Positions 54,087 to 64,000 of a stretch of DNA of 64,000 bases are shown one piece after another. Under the pieces are notes generated by a model. It searched no databases and was not told where the DNA came from. It saw only the letters and a list, made by a program, of their open reading frames with translations. Each line of letters begins with the position of its first letter. The stretch's first letter is position 1. The position numbers were made by a program, and so were the translations under genes. This DNA comes from Vanessa cardui (Eukaryota > Arthropoda > Insecta > Lepidoptera > Nymphalidae): positions 11,135,318-11,199,317 of the forward strand of contig NC_061131.1 in the NCBI RefSeq assembly GCF_905220365.1. The letters are read 5' to 3'.

Positions 54087-55163
54087 ATGCCCAGGCTGCC
54101 CTCCGAATTCTGGGGGGGGGGCAATTTTGCGCTCGCCACTGTTCGGGGCAAGCGGAGCAGGCATCATAAGGCAACCCCTACCGCACTCGCTGTGGACTTC
54201 TGCAACATAAGGGGACTCAACTCCAACTTGAATGCCGTTCACTTTCACCTTGAGACGGCGAAGCCGGCCTTGCTCTTTCTTACCGAGACCCAGATATCTT
54301 CTCCTGCCGATACGTCTTTTCTCTCTTACCCCGGGTACAAATTGGAGCATACTTTTGTGCCACGAGCTGGGGTGTGCGTTTACGTCAGAGATGATATCTG
54401 CTCTCGACGCCTCGGCAGCTTTGAAGGGCAGGACCTATCAATTATCTGGCTGCGCGTAGACTGCGACGACCATCCGCGAATCTACGCGTGCCTTTGTAGG
54501 TCCCATAGCGGTAATGCCGAAACCGACCGACTGGTTGAGCACGTCCAATTGGCTACAGATTCCGTGCTGCAGCAGACTCCATCCGCAGAGATCATTATTC
54601 TGGGCGATTTCAATGCTCATCATACAGAGTGGCTTGGATCACGCACCACTGATCATGCGGGTAGATCTGTTCTCGACTTCGCTTTGGCTTATTATTTGAC
54701 ACAACTGGTCACCTCGCCAACGCGAATACGGGACGTGGAGGATCATACACCTTCCCTGTTGGACCTTCTGCTGACTTCGCATCCGGACGGCTATAAGATT
54801 GTCGTCGATCCCCCTCTGGGCTCGTCGGACCACTGTCTCGTCCGGAGTACAGTGCCAGTTACACGATACTCACGACCTCGTTTCGCGGGCTGTCGTCGCG
54901 TGTGGCACTACAAGTCAGCAGATTGGGATGGGATGCGGTCCTTCTTTGCATCTTACCCATGGGGGCGAGTTTGTTTCTCGATGGATGATCCGAGCGTTGT
55001 TGCTGACTCTGTCGCCGATGTGGTGCTTCAGGGTATAGAACTTTTCATTCCATATTCTGCGGTGCCCATTGGTGGCAAGTCCCAGCCCTGGTTTGGTCGC
55101 CTCTGTAAGACTTGCTTGACTTGCTTCACGCCGAAAATGGGAACGCTACCAAGACTGGGCTAA
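54087..55163 (+). pseudogene. LINE ORF2, endonuclease part
   Basis: Apurinic-type endonuclease domain that would nick the target DNA for reverse transcription. Motifs in order: NIRGLNSN, FLTETQI (catalytic glutamate), ILGDFNAHHTEWLGS and SSDHCLV. The frame ends early at 55163, after WFGRLCKTC, because of the tandem GACTTGCTT duplication; the sequence WANASASRD continues in another frame. The start is inside the 5' region and uncertain; a run of ten G at 54110-54120 may itself be a slippage site. Confidence 0.85.
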
Positions 55164-55375
55164 CGCATCGGCGTCTCGTGATACAAACACCAGCACATTC
55201 AGAAAGGAATATAACTCTGCCTCCAGGTCCTTCAAAAACGTGATAGCTGAGGCGAAGTCGAAGTACATTGGCAGAATTGGCGAGAGACTGGTGCGCATCC
55301 CATCAGGAACACGTGCGTTCTGGTCTCTCGCTAAGGCTGTCCTAGGGAATTTCTGTCAGCCTTCTTTTCCATCTT

Positions 55376-56938
55376 TTGCACAGGGACGGTGAGTCATTGG
55401 CTCATACCGCGAAGGAGAAGGCCGATCTTTTAGGGTCTCTCTTCGCGTCGAACTCGACTCTGGATGACCAAGGAAAGTCACCACCATCAATCCCGCGATG
55501 TGATACGACGATGCCGGAGGTTAAATTTCGGCAAAGTGCAGTTCAGAAAGCACTTCTTTCCTTGGACATTCACAAGTCGAGTGGACCCGATGGCATCCCT
55601 CCAATCGTGCTACGGACATGTGCTCCCGAGTTGGCACCGGTCTTAACGCTTCTTTTCCGGCAATCCTACGCATTAGGCGTCGTCCCGAACTCCTGGAAGA
55701 CTGCTTTGGTGCATCCGATCCCTAAAAAAGGCAACCGCTCAGATCCGTCCAATTATAGGCCTATAGCCATCACCTCCTTGCTCTCCAAGATAATGGAGTC
55801 CCTTATTAACTGCCAGCTCCTGCGGTACCTAGAGGAGAATCAGCTGATTAGTGACCGCCAGTACGGTTTCCGTCGGGGTCGCTCAGCCGGTGATCTTCTA
55901 GTTTACCTTACTCACAGGTGGGCTGAAGCAGTTGAGAGCAAGGGGGAGGCATTAGCAGCCAGCTTGGACATAGCGAAGGCCTTCGATCGCGTATGGCACA
56001 AAGCGCTTCTTTCGAAGCTTCCTTCCTATGGGCTTCCCGGGAAATTATGCAATTGGATTACCAGCTTTTTGGCAGATCGGAGCATCAAGGTCGTTGTCGA
56101 CGGTGCATGCTCTGACTTAAAATTTGTCAATGCTGGTGTTCCACAAGGCTGCGTTCTATCACCCACTCTGTTTCTTCTGCATATCAATGATTTGTTGCAA
56201 ATCGGGAACATTCATTGCTATGCAGACGACAGTACCGTTGACACCTTAAACACCGGCCGCGCTAATATTTCTCGGGAAAACGTCGAAGAAAACCGGAACA
56301 AACTTGTGTCTGAAATCGAGTCTTCGTTAAACGAAGTCTCGAACTGGGACCGGCTAAATTTAGTCCATTTCAACCCCAAAAAGACGCAAGTTTGCGCGTT
56401 AACCGCTAAAAAAACACCATTTGTCGTATCTCCACGATTTGAGAACATCCCGATAGCCGCTACAGGTAGTATCGGAATACTTGGCGTTGATATTTCGAGC
56501 CTCGTTCAGTTCCGCGGTCAATTGGAAGGCAAAGCCAAATTGGCTTCAAAGAAGCTCGGTGTGCTCAGCAAGGCGAGACAGTATTTCACGTCGGCCCATA
56601 GCCTAAAACTTTACAAGGCGCAAATTCGGCCTCACATGGAGTACTGCTCTCACCTCTGGGCGGGTGCTCCCCAGTACCAGCTCCTTCCATTTGACCGCAT
56701 CCAACGTAGAGCGGCTCGAGTTATCGACGATCAAGTCCTTTCCGATCTCCTTGATCCTTTGGCTTTGCGTAGAGATGTTGGATCACTCTGCATCTACTAC
56801 CGAATTTTTCACGGGGAATGTTCCGAGGAATTGTTCGGATTAATCCCGGCTGCTGAATTTCACCTTCGGACATCTCGTCAAAATTCTAAGTTTCACCCGC
56901 ACCATCTTGATGTCCGAAAATCCAGCGCGATTTCTTAG
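55376..56938 (+). pseudogene. LINE ORF2, reverse transcriptase part
   Basis: RNA-dependent DNA polymerase domain. Motifs: SSGPDGIPP, NYRPIAITSLLSK, RQYGFRRGRSAGD, LDIAKAFDRVWH, AGVPQGCVLSPTLF and the catalytic YADD at 56219-56230. It stops at DVRKSSAIS because five bases found in the sister copy are missing. The downstream piece 56907-57104 (FLRHFLPRTATLWNQLSPAV...) is the displaced C terminus. Confidence 0.9.
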
Positions 56939-57104
56939 ACATTTTCTGCCTCGCACAGCCACTCTGTGGAACCAGCTTTCGCCGGCGGTTTTTCTGAACC
57001 GATACGACATGGGAACCTTCAAGAAAAGAGCCTACTCCTTTCTCAAAGGCCGGCAACGCACCTGCAAGCCCCCTGGTGTTGCAGATGTCCATGGGCGGTG
57101 GTAG
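56907..57104 (+). pseudogene. LINE ORF2, displaced C terminus
   Basis: Continues the ORF2 protein after the 5-base deletion: ARFLRHFLPRTATLWNQLSP to GVADVHGRW and a stop, matching the sister copy almost residue for residue. The ATG at its start is accidental. Confidence 0.85.
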
Positions 57105-57171
57105 TCACTTTCCATCAGGTGAGCCTCCTGCTCGTTTGCCACCTATTCCCTAAAAAAAAAAGAAAAAAAAA

Positions 57172-58211
57172 GTCGGGCCTGGTGGTTTGGCCACAACAGC
57201 CGTAGACCATCGACAATGTTGGAAACCGATTCCTTGATTTCATTGTCAGAGTCTCTAGATCCCACGACAGGAACAAGAAACGCTGGCTTGATTTCAGGGA
57301 TGATGATAAGAGATTTAACCAAGAAGGATGCTTTAGAATGAGCAAAGTGGATATATAAACCAAGTAAAACGGAAATTATGCCATCATTCGGTGATCACTA
57401 CTGATACTCATCTGTTAGTTAATATTTCAGAAATTATAATAATCTAGAATAACTTTTGATCTCGCTTTGACTCGCGTCTTAACACTGCATTTTACTCGTT
57501 ATTGCTTCAATATACTTAATCTTATAGATGATTCGATAAATGTCCCACAGCTGGGCTAACCTCTCTGCTCTTTGAGGAGTTTTAAATTAATTATGTATAG
57601 GAATTCCAATCGTCCGAGCGTGATTACTAACATCACAACATACAAACTTTCTCACTCATAATATTAGTAGAATTACCATTTAATAATATATAATGGACCA
57701 CGGGTTTGTACGTGTATAATTAAGGTTTCATCCAAGCGAGTATGATATAATCCAAGCGATCTCTACCGCACACCCCACTAGTTTTTACCTCAGGTGTTCT
57801 TTTAAACATATTTTAATATATTCAAAACTGCACTAGTCTGAATTATAAAATACAACCGTCAAACTTTATTTATGAAATATGCTTTAAGATGTATTTTATT
57901 GGGAACAATTTAAAGTTTGTTATTGAATACATATTAAAATCAAAATATTACTAATTAAAGAACGAAGAATATACATTAAGATATTGTTATTTTTTGAGAT
58001 ATAAAAGCACTTTTGAATCGTCACGCTACGAGATTCAATTATACAATGTAAAGCTATCGCCGGTCCGGAATGTAGATTTTATTATTCTCTTTTCCACCAA
58101 TAAATTATAAAGGTTTGTTAATTGAAAACAAATATTTTATTATTTATCTTTCATGATAATTAACTCAACCCATTCTTTTCATCTTATTATACTTATTATG
58201 CTAATTATTAA
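57172..58211. other. Flank of the first LINE, nothing firm
   Basis: 57172-57355 is GC-richer and open on both strands (minus: VKSLIIIPEIKPAFLVPVVG). It is not in the sister LINE's 3' flank, so it is target DNA, perhaps from another element. The rest is AT-rich. Confidence 0.35.
57540..57588 (-). repeat. SINE family A fragment
   Basis: A short match to the 3' body, CCCACAGCTGGGCTAACC and CTTTGAGGAGTTTTAAA. The rest of the element is missing. Confidence 0.45.
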
Positions 58212-58412
58212 GAGCTGAGATGGCCCAGTGGTTAGAACGCGTGCATCTTAACCGATGATTTCGGGTTCAAACCCAGGCAAGCACCGCTATATATATGTGC
58301 TTAATTTGTGTTTATAATTCATCTCGTGTTCGGCGAGAGGAAAACATCGTGAGGAAACCTACGTGTGTCTAATTTCATAGAAATTCTGTCACACGTGCAT
58401 TCCACCAACCTG
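58212..58412 (+). mobile_element. SINE family A, 3'-truncated
   Basis: Clean head (GAGATGGCCCAGTGGTTAG; GGGTTCAAACCCAGGC) and body up to CATTCCACCAACC, where homology stops. Loss of the 3' half needs a later deletion, since 3'-truncated insertions are not expected. Confidence 0.85.
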
Positions 58413-61400
58413 CTGCTTACAAAACCACTTTTATATTATTTAAGCTACAGATCATAGCACATAATCGTTCACACATAAAGGTTTTATTGACAAAAAATAT
58501 ATATTTAAAAAAAATTATACACTCAAAATGAGAATACATACAGCCCTTTATTAATTTATTTGTCTTCAAGCTATTACGCCGAAATGTGTTTGGTTAGGAC
58601 GGGGATTTATTTGAGGATTAAAACGGAGATATTTAACGAAAGATGAAGTATTTGATAAATGTTATAGGCATATAAAAAGTCAAATAAAACCTCCATGGAA
58701 ATTCGTATTGTCTGTAATTAACGTTAAGTATTTTGCTCATTCCTTGTTTATTGGGAACTTTTAATGACGCTCGATCTACGATTCGACCTGCAGATAATTT
58801 ATTTGTCTCCTTTCATATCATTAGAACTCATCTTTGACCACAATTGTACTCGTTACATTGTAGAGCTCATTTTTACAAATAAAATTGTATTGGAATTCTC
58901 TATGACTCAAGTAGAAATGAATGTTGAGCGCAAATCATAAGTGTTATATTTATAAATGAATTGTAATATACGAAATTCGTAGTTAAAATAAAAATAATCG
59001 CGCAGGATTTAAATGGTTTGAAAATGAAGTTTCCGCTTATTTTAGATTCGTTATTCTTTAAAGACTGTAAATTAAACTGTAATATTATATATTATACTTA
59101 ACAAATAGTTTAAAATTATGTTTACGATGCATAAAACAGTTTTATCACTAAATGCAAAAAATAGAATAGAAAGTAATTAGATAATTAAAAGCGCGTCTTT
59201 AAAAGCCGGTCAATTTGGCCCTCGACAATTTTGGTCATTCGTATTTTTTTATGAGTAATAATTAATTTTAAATTATGAGTGAACTTAATACACGTAGAAG
59301 TATCTGAAGTTACTCTTCTCTGTAGCATTTCGGCTGTATCGATAAGCTCGGCGTCGTCCGCAAAGCTAGCTAAATGAGATTCAACTGAGCATGGGTCATT
59401 ATGACCCACCGATATTAATAGTCCGTGCGATAAAATATCTCTGTTTGTACTTTACTTTAATTTTCTTGTTTTTGCACATTTTTCACCCTTTCCATTTCCA
59501 TAGTCTTTTGACAGTTCTGAAGTTTTGAATTAAACTAGATACCGCAAGTCTTCCATTAGTGCCGCCCATCGATTTTGTTTTGTTATTCCGATTTTAAACT
59601 GCGCAGTCAATTAATGGTAATCATTATTTAACTTTCAAAAGCTTATTTATCGTTTAATTTTAACGTTCTAAATGGAAAGATCGTTAATTAACAGTATCAT
59701 CTTCTCTATTTTTTATTAAACAGTAATGATCACGTAACAATTTTTTTATACATACGGTTAAAATTATTTGGATTATTACATATCAAAATTATGTTAACTA
59801 ATGATACATTTCAATTTTTTTCTTTGTCTAACTTTTTTTTTTTTGTTGTACATATTTCAATTGCAGTATTAATATATATTACTCAATTCAAAACTTGAAT
59901 GAGGTTATGTAGGTCAATCAAGTATGGTTCAAAATTTTATAATGTATACATTTATTTATAACAATAGAGAAATTAATTATATTTATAAAGTTAAGCTATA
60001 AGGTTACTCATAACTTAACTAATAAATATTAAATTACGTTAATTAATATTAAAAATACCTTTCAATTAATTTTATAAGCGAAACGCCCAAAATTCTCTAG
60101 CCAGGTAGATTGAGCCTAAGACAGCAGTGAAGCACGACCTGATACAATGACCGAATAGCGGGAGCTTTGGTGCACCTAGGGAGAGACCTAGGTCTAGCAA
60201 TCCCTATTTACCTATATTTTAATTTTCCTTTCCAATAAAGCGTATAGCTTTAAGGAATAGTAGTGACAATAGCACTAATGTAAGAACTGGCAACTTTCAT
60301 ATAGCTTGCTGTATAGCGTTAAGCTGAAGCCGTTTAATATTAAAAAGGCAACTAAATTTTCTTGGGTCAATTATTATGTAATTTTTAGAAAATATATAAT
60401 AGAAACTTTAAAAAAATGTTGACGTCATTGTCCACGTTACTTTTTTAACCAACTTTTAAAAAAGGAGTTTGTCATTTCAATATATATGTATGTAACATTG
60501 TTTGAATTTAATTATATCTGAGTAGGATGATCCATTTGGGCTTCCAAGTATGTGTGCTTAATTTCCTAATTGTATGTTTGTTTGTCAAGAATTACTCAAA
60601 AACATAGTCGTATTGAAATAATCATTTTTAATCTAAAATGGATACAATTCGACTTAGTGTAAGTTTCATTAAAATCGGGCTTGTAGTTTTATAGATATAT
60701 ATTTTTATGTTTAGTTCACTAGTTATTTTTAATTGTGAAGTCGGTTTATTTTTTATAAATTTTAATTAAAAGCAATTGTAGTAATAAAAAGAGTTTTTAT
60801 TAAGATTGAATTTTACCAATATTTAAATATTGAATTAACATAAAATCTGATATACAATCAAGTAATTTAAGACAGGTAGTCTGTCCGCCGTCGGGTTGCA
60901 GGTGGTATGCGGTTGGCCATATAATGTTACCATGAAATGCGGCGTGAACCAATATTCGATATTTAATATTTCAAAGATTTTTCGTAATACGAAAACAACC
61001 TGATAGGGACTTACACCAGTAGCAATTGCGAGACTCGAAATATAAAGCGATCTTAAAACAATATTGTATAAATAACCGCCGAGATCTTGTATTGATATAA
61101 AATTACGTAAATGAATATTTATAATTATCACCTTTATAAATATATAATATAAAGTATTTGTAGGTACAGACTTTGGATAAAACGTACGTTTAGTGAAAAT
61201 AATATAATGTCGTAAATTATTGTGTGGCTTTTTATAGCCCCACATACAATGATTCAGATAATAGATAGGTAATATTATGAATGTTCTAAATTACTGTTTT
61301 GATAAAATTTGAAAAAATGAACATCCTAAGAGCTTGAATATGTTGTTTAAAAAAATAAGTGATATGTGTGGTTGAGATGTTCCTGCATAATAGTTCTCAA

Positions 61401-61588
61401 GAAATGTTAATGTCATGCATTGTTATATACATTGCTAATCTCGACGATAAAAGAGATTAGACAACGACCAAATACCTTCGTCGTGTTAAAAGTAAAAGCG
61501 ACTCTAACTCCAATATTTCGAAAAGAATATTCAATCACCTGTAGGTAGGTACTTAGTAGGTACCTAGTTACTTACGTTTACGGTTCCT
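58413..61588. other. DNA between the two LINEs
   Basis: Mostly AT-rich with the weak candidate exon at 59.3 kb. A 136-codon minus frame (60835-61245) is the longest non-LINE frame here but has no recognisable domain. Confidence 0.45.
59278..59400 (-). CDS. Candidate internal coding exon, unidentified
   Basis: Reads HNDPCSVESHLASFADDAEL then IDTAEMLQRR to a possible donor (AGAAGA|GTAACT, roughly 59306). An acceptor CTCAG lies just before ESHLASF and another (AAACAG) about 45 bases further upstream, so the exact start is uncertain. The segment is GC-richer than its surroundings. FADD resembles a reverse transcriptase box but the rest does not. I do not recognise the protein. Confidence 0.22.
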
Positions 61589-61589
61589 T

Positions 61590-61624
<35 letters not shown>

Positions 61625-64000
61625 GCATAGGTGGCAAACGAGCAGGAGGCTCACCTGATGGAAAGTGACTACCACCGCCCATGGACACCTGCAACACCAG
61701 GGGACTTGCAGGTGCGTTGCCGGCCTTTCAAAAAGGAGTACGTTCTTTTCTTGAAGGTTCCCATGTCGTATCGGTTCGGAAAAACCGCCGGCGAAAGCTG
61801 GTTCCACAAAGTGGTTGTGCGAGGCAGAAAATGTCTGAGAAATCGCGCTGTTGTGGATTTTCGGACATCAAGGTGGTGCGGGTGAAACTTAGAATTTTGG
61901 CGAGATGTCCGAAGGTGAAATTCAGCAGCCGGGATTAATCCGAACAATTCCTCGGAACATTCCCCGTGGAAAATTCGGTAGAAGATGCAGAGTGATCCGA
62001 CATCTCTACGCAAAGCCAAAGGATCAAGGAGATCGGAAAGAGCTTGATCGTCGATAACTCGAGCCGCTCTACGTTGGATGCGGTCAAATGGAAGGAGCTG
62101 GTACTGGGGAGCACCCGCCCAGAGGTGAGAGCAGTACTCCATGTGAGGCCGAATTTGCGCCTTGTGAAGTTTAAAGCGATGGGCCGACGTGAAATACTGC
62201 CTCGCCTTGCTGAGCACGCCCAGCTTTTTTGAAGCCAATTTGGCTTTGCCTTCCAATTGACCGCGGAACTGAACGAGGCTCGAAATATCAACGCCAAGTA
62301 TTCCGATACTACCTGTAGCGGCTATCGGAATGTTCTCAAATCGTGGAGATACGACAAATGGTGTTTTTTTAGCGGTTAACGCGCAAACTTGCGTCTTTTT
62401 GGGGTTGAAATGGACTAGATTTAGCCGGCCCCAATTCGAGACTTCGTTTAATGAAGACTCGATTTCAGACACAAGTTTGTTCCGGTTCTCTTCGACGTTT
62501 TCCCGAGAAATATTAGCGCGGCCGGTGTATAAGGTGTCAACGGTACTGTCGTCTGCATAGCAATGAATGTTCCCGATTTGCAACAAATCATTGATATGCA
62601 GAAGAAACAGAGTGGGTGATAGAACGCAGCCTTGTGGAACACCAGCATTGACGAATTTTAAGTCAGAGCATGCACCGTCGACAACGACCTTGATGCTCCG
62701 ATCTGCCAAAAAGCTGGTAATCCAATTGCATAATTTCCCGGGAAGCCCATAGGAAGGAAGCTTCGAAAGAAGCGCTTTGTGCCATACACGATCGAAGGCC
62801 TTCGCTATGTCCAAGCTGGCTGCTAATGCCTCCCCCTTGCTCTCAACTGCTTCAGCCCACCTGTGAGTAAGGTAAACTAGAAGATCACCGGCTGAGCGAC
62901 CCCGACGGAAACCGTACTGGCGGTCACTAATCAGCTGATTCTCCTCTAGGTACCGCAGGAGCTGGCAGTTAATAAGGGACTCCATTACCTTGGAGAGCAA
63001 GGAGGTGATGGCTATAGGCCTATAATTGGACGGGTCTGAGCGGTTGCCTTTTTTAGGGATCGGATGCACCAAAGCTGTCTTCCAGGAATTCGGGACGACG
63101 CCTAATGTGTAGGATTGCCGGAAAAGACGCGTTAAGACCGGTGCCAACTCGGGAGCACATGTCCGTAGCACGATTGGAGGGATACCATCGGGTCCGCTCG
63201 ACTTATGAATGTCCAAGGAAAGAAGTGCTTTACGAACTGCACTTTGCCGGAATTTAACCTCCGGCATCGTGGTATCACACCGCGGAATTGTTGGTGGAGA
63301 CTTTCCTTGGTCATCCAGAGTCGAGTTCGACGCGAAGAGAGAGCCTAAAAGATCAGCTTTCTCTTTCGCGGTATGGGCCAATGACTCACCGTCTCTGTGC
63401 AGAGATGGAAAAGATGGCTGACAGAAATTCCCTAAGACAGCCTTAGCGAGAGACCAGAACGCTCGTGTTCCTGAAGGGAGACGCACCAGTCTCTCGCCAA
63501 TTCTGCCAATGTACTCCGTCTTCGCCCTAGCAATCACGTTTTTGAGGGACCTAGAGGCAGAGTTGTATTCCTTTTTAAATGCGCTGGTATTTACATCACG
63601 AGACGCAGATGCATTAGCCCAGGTTTGATAGCGTTCCCACTTTCGGCGTGATGCCGTTTTGCAGAAGCGACCAAACCAAGGCTGGGACTTGCCACCGATG
63701 GGTACTGCAGAGTAAGGAATGAATAGTTCCATACCCTGAAGCACCACATCGGCAACAGAGTCAGCAGCAGCGTTCGGATCATCCGGCGAGAAACAAATCT
63801 GCCCCCATGGGTAAGATGCAAAAAAAGACCGCATCCCATCCCAATCTGCTGACTTGTAGTGCCATACTCGGCGGCACCCAACAAAGCGAGGCCGTGAGTA
63901 CCGCACAACCGGCACTGTACTCCGGACGAGACAGTGGTCCGACGAGCCCAGAGGGGGATCGACGGTAACCTGATAGCCATCCGGATGCGAAGTCAGCAGA
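61589..64000 (-). mobile_element. Same LINE, second copy, 5' part off right edge
   Basis: Minus-strand copy with a poly-A tail of about 30 (T run at 61589-61620), the same 3' UTR, and an open ORF2 to the window end. Long pure tail and intact frame suggest a recent insertion. Confidence 0.93.
61669..64000 (-). CDS. LINE ORF2 (endonuclease end, reverse transcriptase), intact in window
   Basis: Open for at least 777 codons, no stop or shift. From the right edge: SHPDGYQVTVDPPLGSSDHC (end of the endonuclease), a linker (TASRRKWERYQTWANAS), then the reverse transcriptase with SSGPDGIPP, NYRPIAITSLLSK, DIAKAFDRVWH and VPQGCVLSP. YADD is at 62548-62559. The C terminus is LWNQLSPAVFPNRYDMGTFK to GVHGRW. 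The start codon lies off the window; internal GTG/ATG codons near 63915 are not starts. Confidence 0.93.
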   Translation of the reverse strand, partial: LLTSHPDGYQVTVDPPLGSSDHCLVRSTVPVVRYSRPRFVGCRRVWHYKSADWDGMRSFFASYPWGQICFSPDDPNAAADSVADVVLQGMELFIPYSAVPIGGKSQPWFGRFCKTASRRKWERYQTWANASASRDVNTSAFKKEYNSASRSLKNVIARAKTEYIGRIGERLVRLPSGTRAFWSLAKAVLGNFCQPSFPSLHRDGESLAHTAKEKADLLGSLFASNSTLDDQGKSPPTIPRCDTTMPEVKFRQSAVRKALLSLDIHKSSGPDGIPPIVLRTCAPELAPVLTRLFRQSYTLGVVPNSWKTALVHPIPKKGNRSDPSNYRPIAITSLLSKVMESLINCQLLRYLEENQLISDRQYGFRRGRSAGDLLVYLTHRWAEAVESKGEALAASLDIAKAFDRVWHKALLSKLPSYGLPGKLCNWITSFLADRSIKVVVDGACSDLKFVNAGVPQGCVLSPTLFLLHINDLLQIGNIHCYADDSTVDTLYTGRANISRENVEENRNKLVSEIESSLNEVSNWGRLNLVHFNPKKTQVCALTAKKTPFVVSPRFENIPIAATGSIGILGVDISSLVQFRGQLEGKAKLASKKLGVLSKARQYFTSAHRFKLHKAQIRPHMEYCSHLWAGAPQYQLLPFDRIQRRAARVIDDQALSDLLDPLALRRDVGSLCIFYRIFHGECSEELFGLIPAAEFHLRTSRQNSKFHPHHLDVRKSTTARFLRHFLPRTTTLWNQLSPAVFPNRYDMGTFKKRTYSFLKGRQRTCKSPGVAGVHGRW

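Larger units (their letters stand above)
53620..57171 (+). mobile_element. Jockey/CR1-type LINE, near full-length, inactive
   Basis: GC-rich block in AT-rich flanks. Order: 5' region with a 65-codon frame (53622-53819) that may be an ORF1 relic, an endonuclease, a reverse transcriptase, a 3' UTR with CCATCAGGTGAGCCTCCTGC, and an A-rich tail (57152-57170). No RNase H domain. Compared with the copy at 61.6 kb it has three frameshifts: a 10-base gain at ~55110-55125 (GACTTGCTT tandemly doubled plus one base), a 1-base gain at ~55375 and a 5-base loss at ~56920. The Jockey/CR1 assignment rests on the domain order and the LWNQLSP C-terminal motif. Confidence 0.88.

Noticed and set aside
53889..54350. 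153-codon minus-strand frame over the LINE 5' region
   Set aside because: Antisense to the LINE endonuclease frame and due to its GC-rich composition.
60835..61245. 136-codon minus-strand open frame
   Set aside because: Longest frame outside OGDH and the LINEs, but rich in I, Y, N, F as expected for AT-rich noise, with no domain or splice context.
1..64000. CRISPR array, operon or biosynthetic cluster
   Set aside because: No regularly spaced repeats or clustered bacterial-type genes; the DNA is eukaryotic with spliced exons and retroelements.

Overview
The window looks like nuclear DNA from a lepidopteran, most likely a butterfly. The background is AT-rich, one gene is cut into many short exons with small AT-rich introns, and the rest is crowded with tRNA-derived SINEs and short repeats of the kind common in butterfly genomes. 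The species call is an inference from repeat style; nothing here is bacterial or viral.

Layout. (1) 1-10235, minus strand: the 5' four fifths of a mitochondrial 2-oxoglutarate dehydrogenase E1 (OGDH family) gene. I could place 19 exons. Exons 2-19 join in phase and the 3' end runs off the left edge. The protein is OGDH-like with the main catalytic motifs kept, but it is much more divergent than a housekeeping OGDH, so I read it as a second OGDH-type paralog. (2) 10.2-53.6 kb: a long stretch with no confidently identified gene. It holds three tRNA-SINE or SINE-like families (called A, B and C here), an unclassified ~180-bp repeat (D), a ~255-bp repeat (E), a palindromic repeat with 12-14 bp target duplications (F), a 350-bp inverted duplication 4 kb apart (G), and perfect palindromes at 13.1 and 42.0 kb. 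A few candidate exons of unknown genes are listed at 12.0, 12.7, 48.0 and 59.3 kb. (3) 53.6-57.2 kb, plus strand: a nearly full-length Jockey/CR1-type LINE broken by three frameshifts. (4) 61.6-64.0 kb, minus strand: a second copy of the same LINE with an uninterrupted reverse transcriptase frame running off the right edge. The two LINEs face tail to tail.

How the parts relate. The LINE 3' tail is also the 3' tail of the abundant family C repeats, which suggests C is moved by this LINE's machinery. Family F has one constant end, one variable end and long variable target duplications, which points to reverse transcription rather than a DNA transposase. Several repeats are nested (A in D, F in D), giving a relative order of insertion. 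I see no operon, CRISPR array, gene cluster or new enzymatic system; the most unusual material is in the repeats.
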